From the NCBI RefSeq assembly GCF_001945395.1, contig NZ_MSXV01000058.1, forward strand, positions 250,317 through 314,316: DNA of 64,000 nt. The letters run 5' to 3'. The stretch comes from Pseudomonas sp. PA15(2017) (GTDB taxonomy: Bacteria > Pseudomonadota > Gammaproteobacteria > Pseudomonadales > Pseudomonadaceae). The number at the start of each line of letters is the position of its first letter. Within the stretch, counting starts at the first letter, position 1. This document shows positions 32,297-39,610 of the stretch, in pieces. The position numbers and the translations under genes are program-made. Under the pieces are notes generated by a model. That model saw only the letters and a program-made list of their open reading frames with translations, had not been told where the DNA came from and ran no database searches.

Positions 32297-32559
32297 CGGA
32301 GGCCCCGCAAAACACGCTCGAGCAACTGCGCCAACGCTACTCGGCCAACTACATCACCGCCGAGCAGCTGCTGGTCGACCACCTGCCGCACATCAAAAGC
32401 GTCGCGTACCTGCGCCGCAAGATCGCCGCCGGCGGCCTCCAGCTGCAGCTCTGGAGGCTGGACCCCAATTCCAAGCGGTCACCCTGGGTCATCTACCTGA
32501 CCCACCTCGCCAAATGGCTCGACCGCCAACAGGAACACGCCGCCAAAAACGCGGCATAA
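32293..32559 (+). CDS. PrtN-like pyocin activator homologue
   Basis: An 88-residue protein with YITAEQLLVDHLPHIKSVAYLRRKIAAGGLQLQLWRLDPNSKRSPWVIYLTHLAKWLDRQ. This pattern (a helix pair, 'FLRKVAAGEI.LPL.R', then a 'V.l.dLA.yiD' end) belongs to the pyocin activator PrtN family, which turns on R- and F-type pyocin genes in P. aeruginosa. In prophages such proteins may activate phage genes or interfere with host pyocins. Here it sits in the pL-like operon, far from the tail genes. Function is inferred from the family. Confidence 0.65.
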   Translation: MTEAPQNTLEQLRQRYSANYITAEQLLVDHLPHIKSVAYLRRKIAAGGLQLQLWRLDPNSKRSPWVIYLTHLAKWLDRQQEHAAKNAA

Positions 32560-32596
32560 CCGGCCCCACCAAGGCCACCACCAAGAGGCACAGCAC

Positions 32597-32935
32597 ATGA
32601 GTAAACGCCCATTCATCGACACGCTGCGGGATGTGGAAGGCGGCGGCCTGCTGGACGAACTGACCGACGTCCAGCACGCCCTGATCGATGCCATCCGCCT
32701 GACCAACAAGGGAGGCGAGCTGACCATCAAGCTCACCTACAAGCCCGAAGGCGCTGGCCAGATGACCATCAAGGCCGACGTGAAGAGCAAGGAGCCGGTA
32801 CTGGCGCGTGGCACGTCGCTGTTCTTCCTCACCCCCGAGGGGAACATCAGCCGCCGCGATCCGCGACAGCAGAACCTCGAGCTGCGCTCCGTCGACGAAG
32901 AAGCCCCGGCCCCTCTGCGCAAAGCCGCCGACTAA
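32597..32935 (+). CDS. Conserved early phage protein, unknown
   Basis: A 112-residue protein (MSKRPFIDTLRDVEGGGLLDELTDVQHALIDAIRLTNKGGELTIKLTYKPEGAGQMTIKADVKSKEP) with a beta-sheet core. It is followed by the DUF2303 gene. Such a pair is common in Pseudomonas and Burkholderia phages near recombination genes. The ATG is preceded by GAGGCACAGCAC, a leader repeated in front of the gene at 33846. No function known to me. Confidence 0.65.
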   Translation: MSKRPFIDTLRDVEGGGLLDELTDVQHALIDAIRLTNKGGELTIKLTYKPEGAGQMTIKADVKSKEPVLARGTSLFFLTPEGNISRRDPRQQNLELRSVDEEAPAPLRKAAD

Positions 32936-32968
32936 CACCAGCCCCCAACCGCTCACAGGAGCACACTC

Positions 32969-33790
32969 ATGCAAGAAGCACTCAAGCACTTGGTCGTACT
33001 CGCTCAAACCCTCGGCAAGCCGTTTAACGTCCAGGGCATTCCCCAGCCGCTCGCGCTGCGCCCGGACGATGTAGCGCTCGAAGATTTGGAGAAACTGCTG
33101 CCGGCGCCGACTCGCATCCGCCAGCGCCTCACCCTGCTGGACGTGCCGTCCTTCGTGGATTACGTGACCCGTTTCGCCAGCCCGGCAACCGCAATCTTCT
33201 GCAATGGCCCCAATGGCCGCACCTTCCAGGCGCGTTTCGACTACCACACCCCCGAGGCGGCAGCCTGGGGCGATCACACCGCAACCTACTCGTGCCCGCT
33301 CACCGTCGAATGGGGCAACTGGAAAGAGATGGATCGCAAGCGCCTCCCACAGGCGGACTTCGCCCAGTTCATCGAAGACAACGTGAAGGACATCGTTCAG
33401 AACGAAGACGATAAGAACGCCCCGAGCGCCGCGGACATGCTCGAAATCAGCCGCACGCTTCAGGCCCAGAAGAACATCACGTTCCGCCAGGGCACCCGCC
33501 TCGACAACGGCCAGGTGCAGCTCACCTACAACGAACAAATCGACGGCAGCGCCGGCGCAACCGGCCAGCTCAACATCCCCGAGCTGTTCTACATCGGCAT
33601 CAAGCCCTTCCTGGGCGGCGACGCCTTCCTGATCAGCGCTCGCTTCCGTTACCGCATCGCCGAGGGCCGCCTGAGCATGTGGTACGAGCTGGTGCGCCCG
33701 GACAAGGTGCTCGAGGAAGCCTACGGCGCCGTCCGCAAGCAGATCCACGGCGCCATCGGCGATATCCCGCTTTACGAAGCCAGCATCTAA
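32969..33790 (+). CDS. DUF2303 family protein
   Basis: A 273-residue protein with the DUF2303 features: PSFVDYVTRFASPATAIFCN, RFDYHTPEAAAWGDHTATYSCPLTVEWGNWKEMDRKRLPQADFAQFIEDN and the C-terminal LNIPELFYIGIKPFLGGDAFLISARFRYRIAEGRLSMWYELVRPDKVLEEAY. Members occur mostly in phages next to recombination and replication genes; a role in DNA recombination or protection is suspected but unproven. Length is typical for the family. Confidence 0.88.
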   Translation: MQEALKHLVVLAQTLGKPFNVQGIPQPLALRPDDVALEDLEKLLPAPTRIRQRLTLLDVPSFVDYVTRFASPATAIFCNGPNGRTFQARFDYHTPEAAAWGDHTATYSCPLTVEWGNWKEMDRKRLPQADFAQFIEDNVKDIVQNEDDKNAPSAADMLEISRTLQAQKNITFRQGTRLDNGQVQLTYNEQIDGSAGATGQLNIPELFYIGIKPFLGGDAFLISARFRYRIAEGRLSMWYELVRPDKVLEEAYGAVRKQIHGAIGDIPLYEASI

Positions 33791-33845
33791 ACCAACCGGC
33801 CGGCGCTTACCACGCCGGCCTCCTACCACCTTCGAGGCACAGCAC

Positions 33846-34571
33846 ATGCACTCCACCAACCACCTAATCATCATCTGCCTTATCGCAGGCCTTGGCATCG
33901 GCTTAATCTTCACCTCAGCGTTCATACGCATCGCCAGAATGCGCATTCGCGCCAGAGGCTATTCAGACGGCAGCCAAGCCCGCCAGCCACTGATTGATGG
34001 ACTTCAAGAAACCATCAATGAGCAGGCGCTGGAAATCACCAGCCTCAAGGGCCAGCGGCTGAACCTGATTCACGACCACCAGCACGCCCTCGAGTCGATC
34101 AGCCAAGACGCGGACGCCCGGGTCAAGCTCTTCGCCCAGCGCTGCCTGAGCGACCACGAGCTGCTGTGGGTTCGCCGCGCGATCAAGCAGCTGGAAAAGG
34201 CTGCCGAAGTCCATAAGCACCTGGGCAACACCCAACGCGAACGCGACACCAACGCCACCCGCGAACAGCTGCAGGCTCTGGTATCACGCCTGCAGCAACT
34301 AGAGACCGCGCCCGCAGCACCAGCCGCCGGCGGACGCAGCGTGATCGTCCAGGGCCCGCAGGCCTGCGGCAAAACCCGCAACGCCGACCGCATCGCCAAA
34401 GCGCTGGGGCTCAGCAAGATCGTCGACAACTGGCAGCCCGGCGACGCGCTGGACAAACAACACACGCTGTATCTGACGAACAGCGAAGTCGCCGAGAGCC
34501 CCGGCCATCGCATGCTGATGAGCTACGAGGCAGCCATGCAGCACGTCGCCAAGCAGGAGGCTGCAGCATGA
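33846..34571 (+). CDS. Membrane-anchored coiled-coil protein with P-loop
   Basis: A 241-residue protein built from three parts: an N-terminal transmembrane helix (LIIICLIAGLGIGLIFTSAFI), a long coiled coil (about residues 50-155, LIDGLQETINEQALEITSLKGQRLNLI onward) and a C-terminal nucleotide-binding segment with Walker A GPQACGKT (residues 170-177) followed by NADRIAKALGLSKIVDNW. The P-loop part is only about 70 residues and lacks the rest of an ATPase. It overlaps the exonuclease gene by four bases. Unusual architecture; function unknown. Confidence 0.7.
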   Translation: MHSTNHLIIICLIAGLGIGLIFTSAFIRIARMRIRARGYSDGSQARQPLIDGLQETINEQALEITSLKGQRLNLIHDHQHALESISQDADARVKLFAQRCLSDHELLWVRRAIKQLEKAAEVHKHLGNTQRERDTNATREQLQALVSRLQQLETAPAAPAAGGRSVIVQGPQACGKTRNADRIAKALGLSKIVDNWQPGDALDKQHTLYLTNSEVAESPGHRMLMSYEAAMQHVAKQEAAA

Positions 34572-35125
34572 TCAACGAAACCCACTTCGTGACAGACCTG
34601 GAAACCTTCGACAACCGCAGCACCGCTGCCATCGCCAGTATCGGCATCGCCTGCGTGAAGCACGGCGAAATCGTCGGCCGGTTCTATACCCGCGTCTACG
34701 TCAATTCGCACACTGCCCTGGGCGGCACGCTGAACGCCGATACGGTCAAGTGGTGGATGCGCCAGGACGCAGAGGCCCGCCGCGAAGTCGACGGTTCGCA
34801 GGAGAGCTTAGATATCGGTGTCGCCCTGGCCGCCGTCCGGCAGTTCATCGAAGCCCACGCCCCCGAGCGTGACGATCGCCGGGTCTGGGGCAACGGCAGC
34901 AGCTTCGACAACGTCATCCTTCGCAACGCCTACGACGCGGCCCAGCTCCCGCCCCCCTGGGACTTCTGGAACGACCGCGACCTGCGCACGATCTGTGCGC
35001 TTTATCCCACCGCGAAGGCCGACATCAAGTTCCAGGGCGTTAAGCACAACGCGCTAGACGACGCCAATCACGAGGCGCGCATCTTATGCGCCGCACTGCG
35101 AGTGAATGCAGGGGTGCCAGCATGA
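34568..35125 (+). CDS. 3'-5' exonuclease of the DEDD family
   Basis: A 185-residue protein. The catalytic acidic residues are visible: D10 and E12 in FVTDLETFDN, the GNGSSFDN motif (about residue 107) and HNALDDANHEA near the C-terminus. This is the RNase H-like fold of the phage exonuclease VIII/Rv2179c type, which uses two metal ions. It probably serves phage recombination or nucleotide recycling. It overlaps the P-loop and HD genes by four bases on either side. Confidence 0.85.
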   Translation: MINETHFVTDLETFDNRSTAAIASIGIACVKHGEIVGRFYTRVYVNSHTALGGTLNADTVKWWMRQDAEARREVDGSQESLDIGVALAAVRQFIEAHAPERDDRRVWGNGSSFDNVILRNAYDAAQLPPPWDFWNDRDLRTICALYPTAKADIKFQGVKHNALDDANHEARILCAALRVNAGVPA

Positions 35126-35697
35126 CGTGGATCCTCACCAACCAGGGCATCCGCTTCGAGCTGCTCACCCCTACGGCGGAAATGATTCACCCCGCCGATA
35201 TCGCCCACAGCCTGGCCCGGCTCTGCCGCTTCAACGGCCATACCAGCCAGCACTACTCGGTTGCCGAGCACTCCTACCGCGTACACGAGCTGGTCGAGCC
35301 CGAACACCAACTGCACGCCCTGCTCCACGACGCCACCGAAGCCTACATCGGCGAAATGACGCGCCCACTCAAGCTGGCCATGCGCGGCTACGCCCAGGAC
35401 ATGGCAGTCGATGACGTGTACGGCCAGGTCGAGCAACGCATCTGGCTCGCCATCTGCGAACGCTTCGACCTTGATCCCGAGCTCCCCGACCAGGTGAAAG
35501 AGGCCGACATGTACATGCTCGCCGTCGAGCGCCGCGACCTCATGCCCGCCCACCCCGACGCCTGGGACTGCATCCAGGGCATCGAGCTGCCCGCGTGGCA
35601 CATCAAGCCATGGAGTGCAGAGGAAGCCCGCGACCGCTACTTCCAGCGGCTGATGAGCCTGCTCAGCAGCACCCAACGCGCGAGGGCCAGGACATGA
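35122..35697 (+). CDS. HD-domain phosphohydrolase (YfbR-like)
   Basis: A 191-residue protein starting MTWILTNQGIRFELLTPTAEMIHPADIAHSLARLCRFNGHT at ATG 35122, overlapping the exonuclease stop. It carries the metal motif H...HD in HYSVAEHSYRVHELV and ALLHDATEAYIGEM, and a later D in VKEADMYMLAVERRDLM. The family includes 5'-deoxynucleotidases. In phages such enzymes trim the host nucleotide pool. It would act with the exonuclease just before it. Confidence 0.85.
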   Translation: MTWILTNQGIRFELLTPTAEMIHPADIAHSLARLCRFNGHTSQHYSVAEHSYRVHELVEPEHQLHALLHDATEAYIGEMTRPLKLAMRGYAQDMAVDDVYGQVEQRIWLAICERFDLDPELPDQVKEADMYMLAVERRDLMPAHPDAWDCIQGIELPAWHIKPWSAEEARDRYFQRLMSLLSSTQRARART

Positions 35698-35897
35698 GCA
35701 GCATCCAGCGACTCTTTCAGAGCAATGCAGCTGCCGCCTACCCCCTGACAGGTTTACGCCGGGCGCGCACATTGAGCCCATCGCTCCGCTTCAACAACCG
35801 CCCGCACGCGCAGCTTGTCGTGGGGTATGGGCAAGCTCTGCAGATTGAAACAACTGCTGCGCAGACAGCCGGTATGCAAGGGGGTCGCCATGTCTGA
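35694..35897 (+). CDS. Small phage protein, unknown
   Basis: A 67-residue protein (MSSIQRLFQSNAAAAYPLTGLRRARTLSPSLRFNNRPHAQLVVGYGQALQIETTAAQTAGMQGGRHV). It overlaps the HD gene by four bases and the next gene by eight. The overlaps support translation, but there is no known motif. It may be a small regulatory or structural peptide. Confidence 0.5.
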   Translation: MSSIQRLFQSNAAAAYPLTGLRRARTLSPSLRFNNRPHAQLVVGYGQALQIETTAAQTAGMQGGRHV

Positions 35898-36117
35898 ACG
35901 CCCCCCACTGCCCCGCACCGGTGACGATATGGACCTGCCCGAAGGCATGACCTGCGGCGACTGCCGCCACGCACGCCGCTGCATCGCCATGTTCGGCCAC
36001 ATAGCCGAAGACCTGAGCTGCGACTGGAGCCCGTCGCGCTTCCAGGCCGCCACCGTGCAGCAATCACCAGCATGCGCGGGATACACCAAGCCACTGACCT
36101 CGAGAGGTGCGGCATGA
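35890..36117 (+). CDS. Small Cys-rich phage protein
   Basis: A 75-residue protein with a CGDCRHARRC cluster and a later 'C-x-W-x-P-S-R-F' (CDWSPSRF), a pattern repeated in small proteins of many Pseudomonas phages. ATG at 35890 overlaps the previous gene and the stop overlaps the methyltransferase start by four bases. It could bind a metal ion. Function unknown. Confidence 0.7.
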   Translation: MSERPPLPRTGDDMDLPEGMTCGDCRHARRCIAMFGHIAEDLSCDWSPSRFQAATVQQSPACAGYTKPLTSRGAA

Positions 36118-37994
36118 CCTCATTCCGCCGCCACAACCTCGCCGAAGCCGTCTACCAGGCACAGCTGCCCCTCGACCTGCGCCAATACCTCAATGTCGAC
36201 CTGTTCGCCGGCGGTGGTGGTGCGTCCGAGGCTATGGAAGAAGCCACGGGCGAGTGCGTCGACATCGCCATCAACCACGACGATGACGCCGTCAGCATGC
36301 ACATCGTCAACCACCCGCAAACCACGCACTACCGCGAAGACATCCGCCTGGTCGAGCCGCGCGTTGCAACCCAGGGCCGCCCTGTCGGCCGCCTGCACGC
36401 CAGCCCGGAATGCACGCACCACAGCCAGGCCCGCGGCGGCCAGCCCCGCAGCAAGGAAAGCCGCTCGCTGTCGTGGATGGTCATCAAGTGGGTGGGGCAA
36501 ACCCTGCCCCTGATGCTCACCATGGAGAACGTCATGCAGGTGCTGCAGTGGGGGCCGCTGATCGCGAAGCGCTGCCCGAGCACAGGCCGAGTCGTCACGC
36601 TCGAAATGATCACCGACCCTGCCACAGGCAAAGCCGTAAACCGAGTGGCCGAGGTCGGCGAGCGCGTGCCCGTGCAGAATCAGTACCTGATGCCGGATCC
36701 GAAGCGTAAAGGCAAAACCTGGGCGCGCTTCCTGCACCTGCTGCGCGACAAGGGCTATACCTGCCACTACGACAAGCTGGTGGCTGCCAACTTCGGGGCC
36801 GCCACCACTCGCGAACGCCTTTTCTTCATCGCCCGTCGCGACGGCGTGCCGATCAACTGGCCACAGGCAACACACGCCAAGCATCCAGCCCCTGGTCAGC
36901 TGCCTTGGGTGCCGGTGGCCACGTACATTGATTGGAGCCTGCCCTGCCCGTCGATCTTCCTCGACGCCGAACAAGGCAAGGCCGCCGGCGTGCGCCGCCC
37001 GCTGGTGGGCAAGACGATGGAGCGGCTGCGCAAGGGCGTGCGCAAGTTCCTCCTCGAGCACGCAGATCCCTTCATCGTCAGCGTGAACCACGGTGGCGCC
37101 GACTTCCGGGGGCAATCGATCTACGACCCAGCCGCCACTATCACGGGCGGCCAGGGCTTTGCGGTGGCTCAGCCACTGCTCGCCCCGTTCATCACCGAGC
37201 ATGCCAACGGCAGCAGCCAGCGCAACATGTCCGCCGGCGAGCCCGGGCGCACCATCTGCAGCGAAGTGAAAGGCGGCCATTTTGCCGTGGTCGCTCCGGT
37301 GCTGGTCGGTGCCGGCGGCCCGGCCTACAGCGGCAAGCCGACCAGTTGTGAGCAGCCGGCCGGCGCCATCCTCACCGAGAACCACCGCGCTGTCGGCGTG
37401 GCCTACCTGGCGCAGCACAACGGAGGCTACAACACCACGCTGGGCCGGCACCCAAACGAGCCCGCCACTGCCCTGACCACGACTTGCAGCCAGCAGAACG
37501 TCGTGACGGCCAGCCTGGTGACACTGCGCCAGAACAGCACTGGCGAAGATCTGCGCGACCAGGCGCCGGCGATCACCGCCGGCGGCACACACCTGGCACT
37601 GATGCAATGCACTCTTTCGCCAGAGCACCAGGAAGGCGCCGAGCGCGTGGCCGCGTTCCTGATGGGTTACTACGGCTCGGACAACACCTACGACTGCCGG
37701 GACCCGGCAGCCACCATCACCACGCGCGACCGCCTCGCCCTGGTAACGGTCACCATCAAGGGCTCCCCGTACGTCATCGTCGATATCGGCATGCGCATGC
37801 TGACGCCCCGCGAGCTGTACCTGATCCAGGGCTTCGGCGCCGACTACAAGATCGACGTCGGCCACGACGGCCGCAGGTTCAGCAACAAGGCCAAGGTGCG
37901 CATGTGCGGCAACTCGGTATCGAAGCCGCCCTACCGCGCCCTGCTGCAGGCCAACCCACTGTTCCCCGAAGCCCAGCTGCAGGAGGCCGCATGA
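36114..37994 (+). CDS. C5-cytosine DNA methyltransferase (Dcm type)
   Basis: A 626-residue protein. Motif I VDLFAGGGGAS (about residues 24-34) binds S-adenosylmethionine; motif IV has the catalytic Cys as SPEC in HASPECTHHSQARGG instead of PPC; motif VI MENVMQV, motif VIII RERLFFIARR and motif X GNSVSKPP follow. The target-recognition part is long. Phage enzymes of this build often carry SPDC or SPEC. It would protect phage DNA against restriction or mark it. ATG at 36114 overlaps the previous stop. Confidence 0.88.
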   Translation: MTSFRRHNLAEAVYQAQLPLDLRQYLNVDLFAGGGGASEAMEEATGECVDIAINHDDDAVSMHIVNHPQTTHYREDIRLVEPRVATQGRPVGRLHASPECTHHSQARGGQPRSKESRSLSWMVIKWVGQTLPLMLTMENVMQVLQWGPLIAKRCPSTGRVVTLEMITDPATGKAVNRVAEVGERVPVQNQYLMPDPKRKGKTWARFLHLLRDKGYTCHYDKLVAANFGAATTRERLFFIARRDGVPINWPQATHAKHPAPGQLPWVPVATYIDWSLPCPSIFLDAEQGKAAGVRRPLVGKTMERLRKGVRKFLLEHADPFIVSVNHGGADFRGQSIYDPAATITGGQGFAVAQPLLAPFITEHANGSSQRNMSAGEPGRTICSEVKGGHFAVVAPVLVGAGGPAYSGKPTSCEQPAGAILTENHRAVGVAYLAQHNGGYNTTLGRHPNEPATALTTTCSQQNVVTASLVTLRQNSTGEDLRDQAPAITAGGTHLALMQCTLSPEHQEGAERVAAFLMGYYGSDNTYDCRDPAATITTRDRLALVTVTIKGSPYVIVDIGMRMLTPRELYLIQGFGADYKIDVGHDGRRFSNKAKVRMCGNSVSKPPYRALLQANPLFPEAQLQEAA

Positions 37995-38152
37995 CGATCT
38001 ATCGCCGCACCACCCCGCGCGCCCTGCCCCTGCAGAACCTCAACCTGCCGCCGATCTGCGACCAATGCGACCGGCCACGCAGCACCGGCAAACACAGGCG
38101 CTGTTCGCAGCGCCGTCAAGCGGCCAACCGCCATAAGTGGGAGGCCCTATGA
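37991..38152 (+). CDS. Tiny Cys-containing phage protein
   Basis: A 53-residue basic protein (MTIYRRTTPRALPLQNLNLPPICDQCDRPRSTGKHRRCSQRRQAANRHKWEAL). One CxxC (CDQC) and a later RRC suggest a zinc-knuckle that may bind DNA. It overlaps the methyltransferase and excisionase genes by four bases each, which supports its reality. Function unknown. Confidence 0.6.
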   Translation: MTIYRRTTPRALPLQNLNLPPICDQCDRPRSTGKHRRCSQRRQAANRHKWEAL

Positions 38153-38499
38153 GCGCAGCCGAACAGCTGGACTTCGAGCCAGACAAGCTCGAGGAGCGGG
38201 CTATGGCCGAACACCTCGGCCTGACCTTCCGAGCACTCCAGACCAGGCGCCTCAAGGGCAAGATCCCCCACGGCGTCTGGAACAAGATCAACGGCGACAT
38301 CATTTACAGCAAGAGAAGGTACGACGAATGGCTGGAAAGCACCTGGACCTGTCCACCGGAGTTGAGTTCGTTGGGGATACCATCCGCATCCGATTCAGCT
38401 GGAAGGGCGCCGACCCCGTCCGGCGGTGCGAGACGCTCAGCCACCTCTCGCAATCGCAGGCCGGCATCAAAGCTGCAACCAATCTACGTGCTGAAGTAG
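38149..38499 (+). CDS. Excisionase-like protein (DUF1233 type)
   Basis: A 116-residue protein. The segment AEHLGLTFRALQTRRLKGKIPHGVWNKINGDIIYSKRRYDEWLES (residues about 20-64) is typical of the DUF1233 excisionase group, a winged-helix DNA-bending factor that directs the integrase to excision. The last 57 residues overlap the integrase reading frame by 172 bases and are of low complexity. Adjacent xis-int order supports the function. Confidence 0.7.
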   Translation: MSAAEQLDFEPDKLEERAMAEHLGLTFRALQTRRLKGKIPHGVWNKINGDIIYSKRRYDEWLESTWTCPPELSSLGIPSASDSAGRAPTPSGGARRSATSRNRRPASKLQPIYVLK

Positions 38500-39530
38500 T
38501 CAAGCTGATCAAGCTGGGCGTGATGGACGACGAGAAGTACCTGGCCCTGTTCCCGAACACCAGCTACGTCACCAGCCGCACCGCGTCGACCTTCGGCGAG
38601 TACGCCCAGCTGTGGCTGAACACTCGCGAGATCGTCAACGGCACGCGGGCAAACTACCTGGCCACCCTCAACAACCACTGGATGCCCTACTTCGCGCCGC
38701 TGCCGCTCACGGCGATCAGCACGACGGACATCCGCAAGGTAGTGGCAAACACCGAGTGGGAATCGCCGAACGCGAAGCGCACAGCGCTGATCAGGATCCG
38801 GGCCGTGTTCAAGTCGGCGGTGAATGACGGCCTGCTGGAACGAAACCCAGCGGCCGGTATGGATCTGCCACGCAAGAGCAAGCGCAAGCTGAACCCGTTC
38901 ACCCAGGCCGAGGCCGACCAGGTGATCGAGCAGCTGTACAGCTCACTGGCAGGCAAGCGAACCGAGATTTATGCGGCCTACATCGAGTTCTCGTTCTACA
39001 CCGGCATGCGGCCAGGAGAGATACGCGCGCTTAAATGGGAGGAGGTGGATCTGAAGAAGCGCGTCGCCCACATATGCAGGATTGCGGTCGACGGCGGCGT
39101 GGCCGAGCGCATCAAGAACCGCAAGACGCGCAACGTACTGTTGAACGACCGGGCCATGCATGCGCTGGAACGAGCGAAGGAAGTGAGCAAGAGCATCAAG
39201 CTGGCCGGCGAGTTCGTGTTCCCGCCGGCGCAACAGAGCGAACAGATGGTCGACCCGACCGGGCCGAATGGCTACTACCAGGCAGCCGTGAAGGCGCTGG
39301 GCATCCGCCAGCGTCGGCTGTACGATACCCGGCACACTTACGCGACCATGTGCCTGATGGCTGGGATGAACGTGGCCTTCATTGCCAACCAGCTCGGTCA
39401 CACGATAGAAGTGCTGCTGAGCACCTACGCTGAATGGATCAATTCGGACGGCGACTGGTCAGAGCTGGCTAAGCTATCGACTAACGCAACTGGTACAAAA
39501 TCGGTACACGAAAAACAGGAAGTCACCTAA
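38328..39530 (+). CDS. Tyrosine integrase
   Basis: A 400-residue tyrosine recombinase. The N-terminus (GVEFVGDTIRIRFSWKGADPVRRCETL) is an arm-binding domain of the DUF3596 type; a SAM-like core-binding domain follows (STFGEYAQLWLNTREIVNGTR). The catalytic residues are the Arg of YTGMRPGEIRALKW, HxxR in YDTRHTYATMCLMAGM and the Tyr in LSTYAEW. It integrates and, with Xis, excises the prophage. It lies 80 bases before pepA. Confidence 0.93.
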   Translation: MAGKHLDLSTGVEFVGDTIRIRFSWKGADPVRRCETLSHLSQSQAGIKAATNLRAEVVKLIKLGVMDDEKYLALFPNTSYVTSRTASTFGEYAQLWLNTREIVNGTRANYLATLNNHWMPYFAPLPLTAISTTDIRKVVANTEWESPNAKRTALIRIRAVFKSAVNDGLLERNPAAGMDLPRKSKRKLNPFTQAEADQVIEQLYSSLAGKRTEIYAAYIEFSFYTGMRPGEIRALKWEEVDLKKRVAHICRIAVDGGVAERIKNRKTRNVLLNDRAMHALERAKEVSKSIKLAGEFVFPPAQQSEQMVDPTGPNGYYQAAVKALGIRQRRLYDTRHTYATMCLMAGMNVAFIANQLGHTIEVLLSTYAEWINSDGDWSELAKLSTNATGTKSVHEKQEVT

Positions 39531-39610
39531 AAGCCTTTAGATACAAGGCGTTAGCGTAAAACCTGTAAATCATCCTGCATTCGCGACTCGTTGTCTTGGG
39601 GACACCACGC
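39531..39610. other. Prophage-host junction (attR-side) and pepA leader
   Basis: Eighty bases between the integrase stop and the pepA start. Integrase genes usually lie next to their attachment site, so attR should be here or inside the end of int. No direct-repeat copy is available because attL lies outside the window. TTGGGGACACC before ATG 39611 is a usable ribosome-binding site. The native pepA promoter may be displaced or partly supplied by the phage. Confidence 0.45.

Noticed and set aside
36120..37865. Long minus-strand open frame opposite the methyltransferase gene
   Set aside because: Typical GC-rich antisense shadow; the plus strand carries all methyltransferase motifs.
38328..39610. 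tRNA-like attachment target next to the integrase
   Set aside because: No cloverleaf, anticodon arm or CCA-like end was seen in the junction; integration seems to be in an intergenic region.
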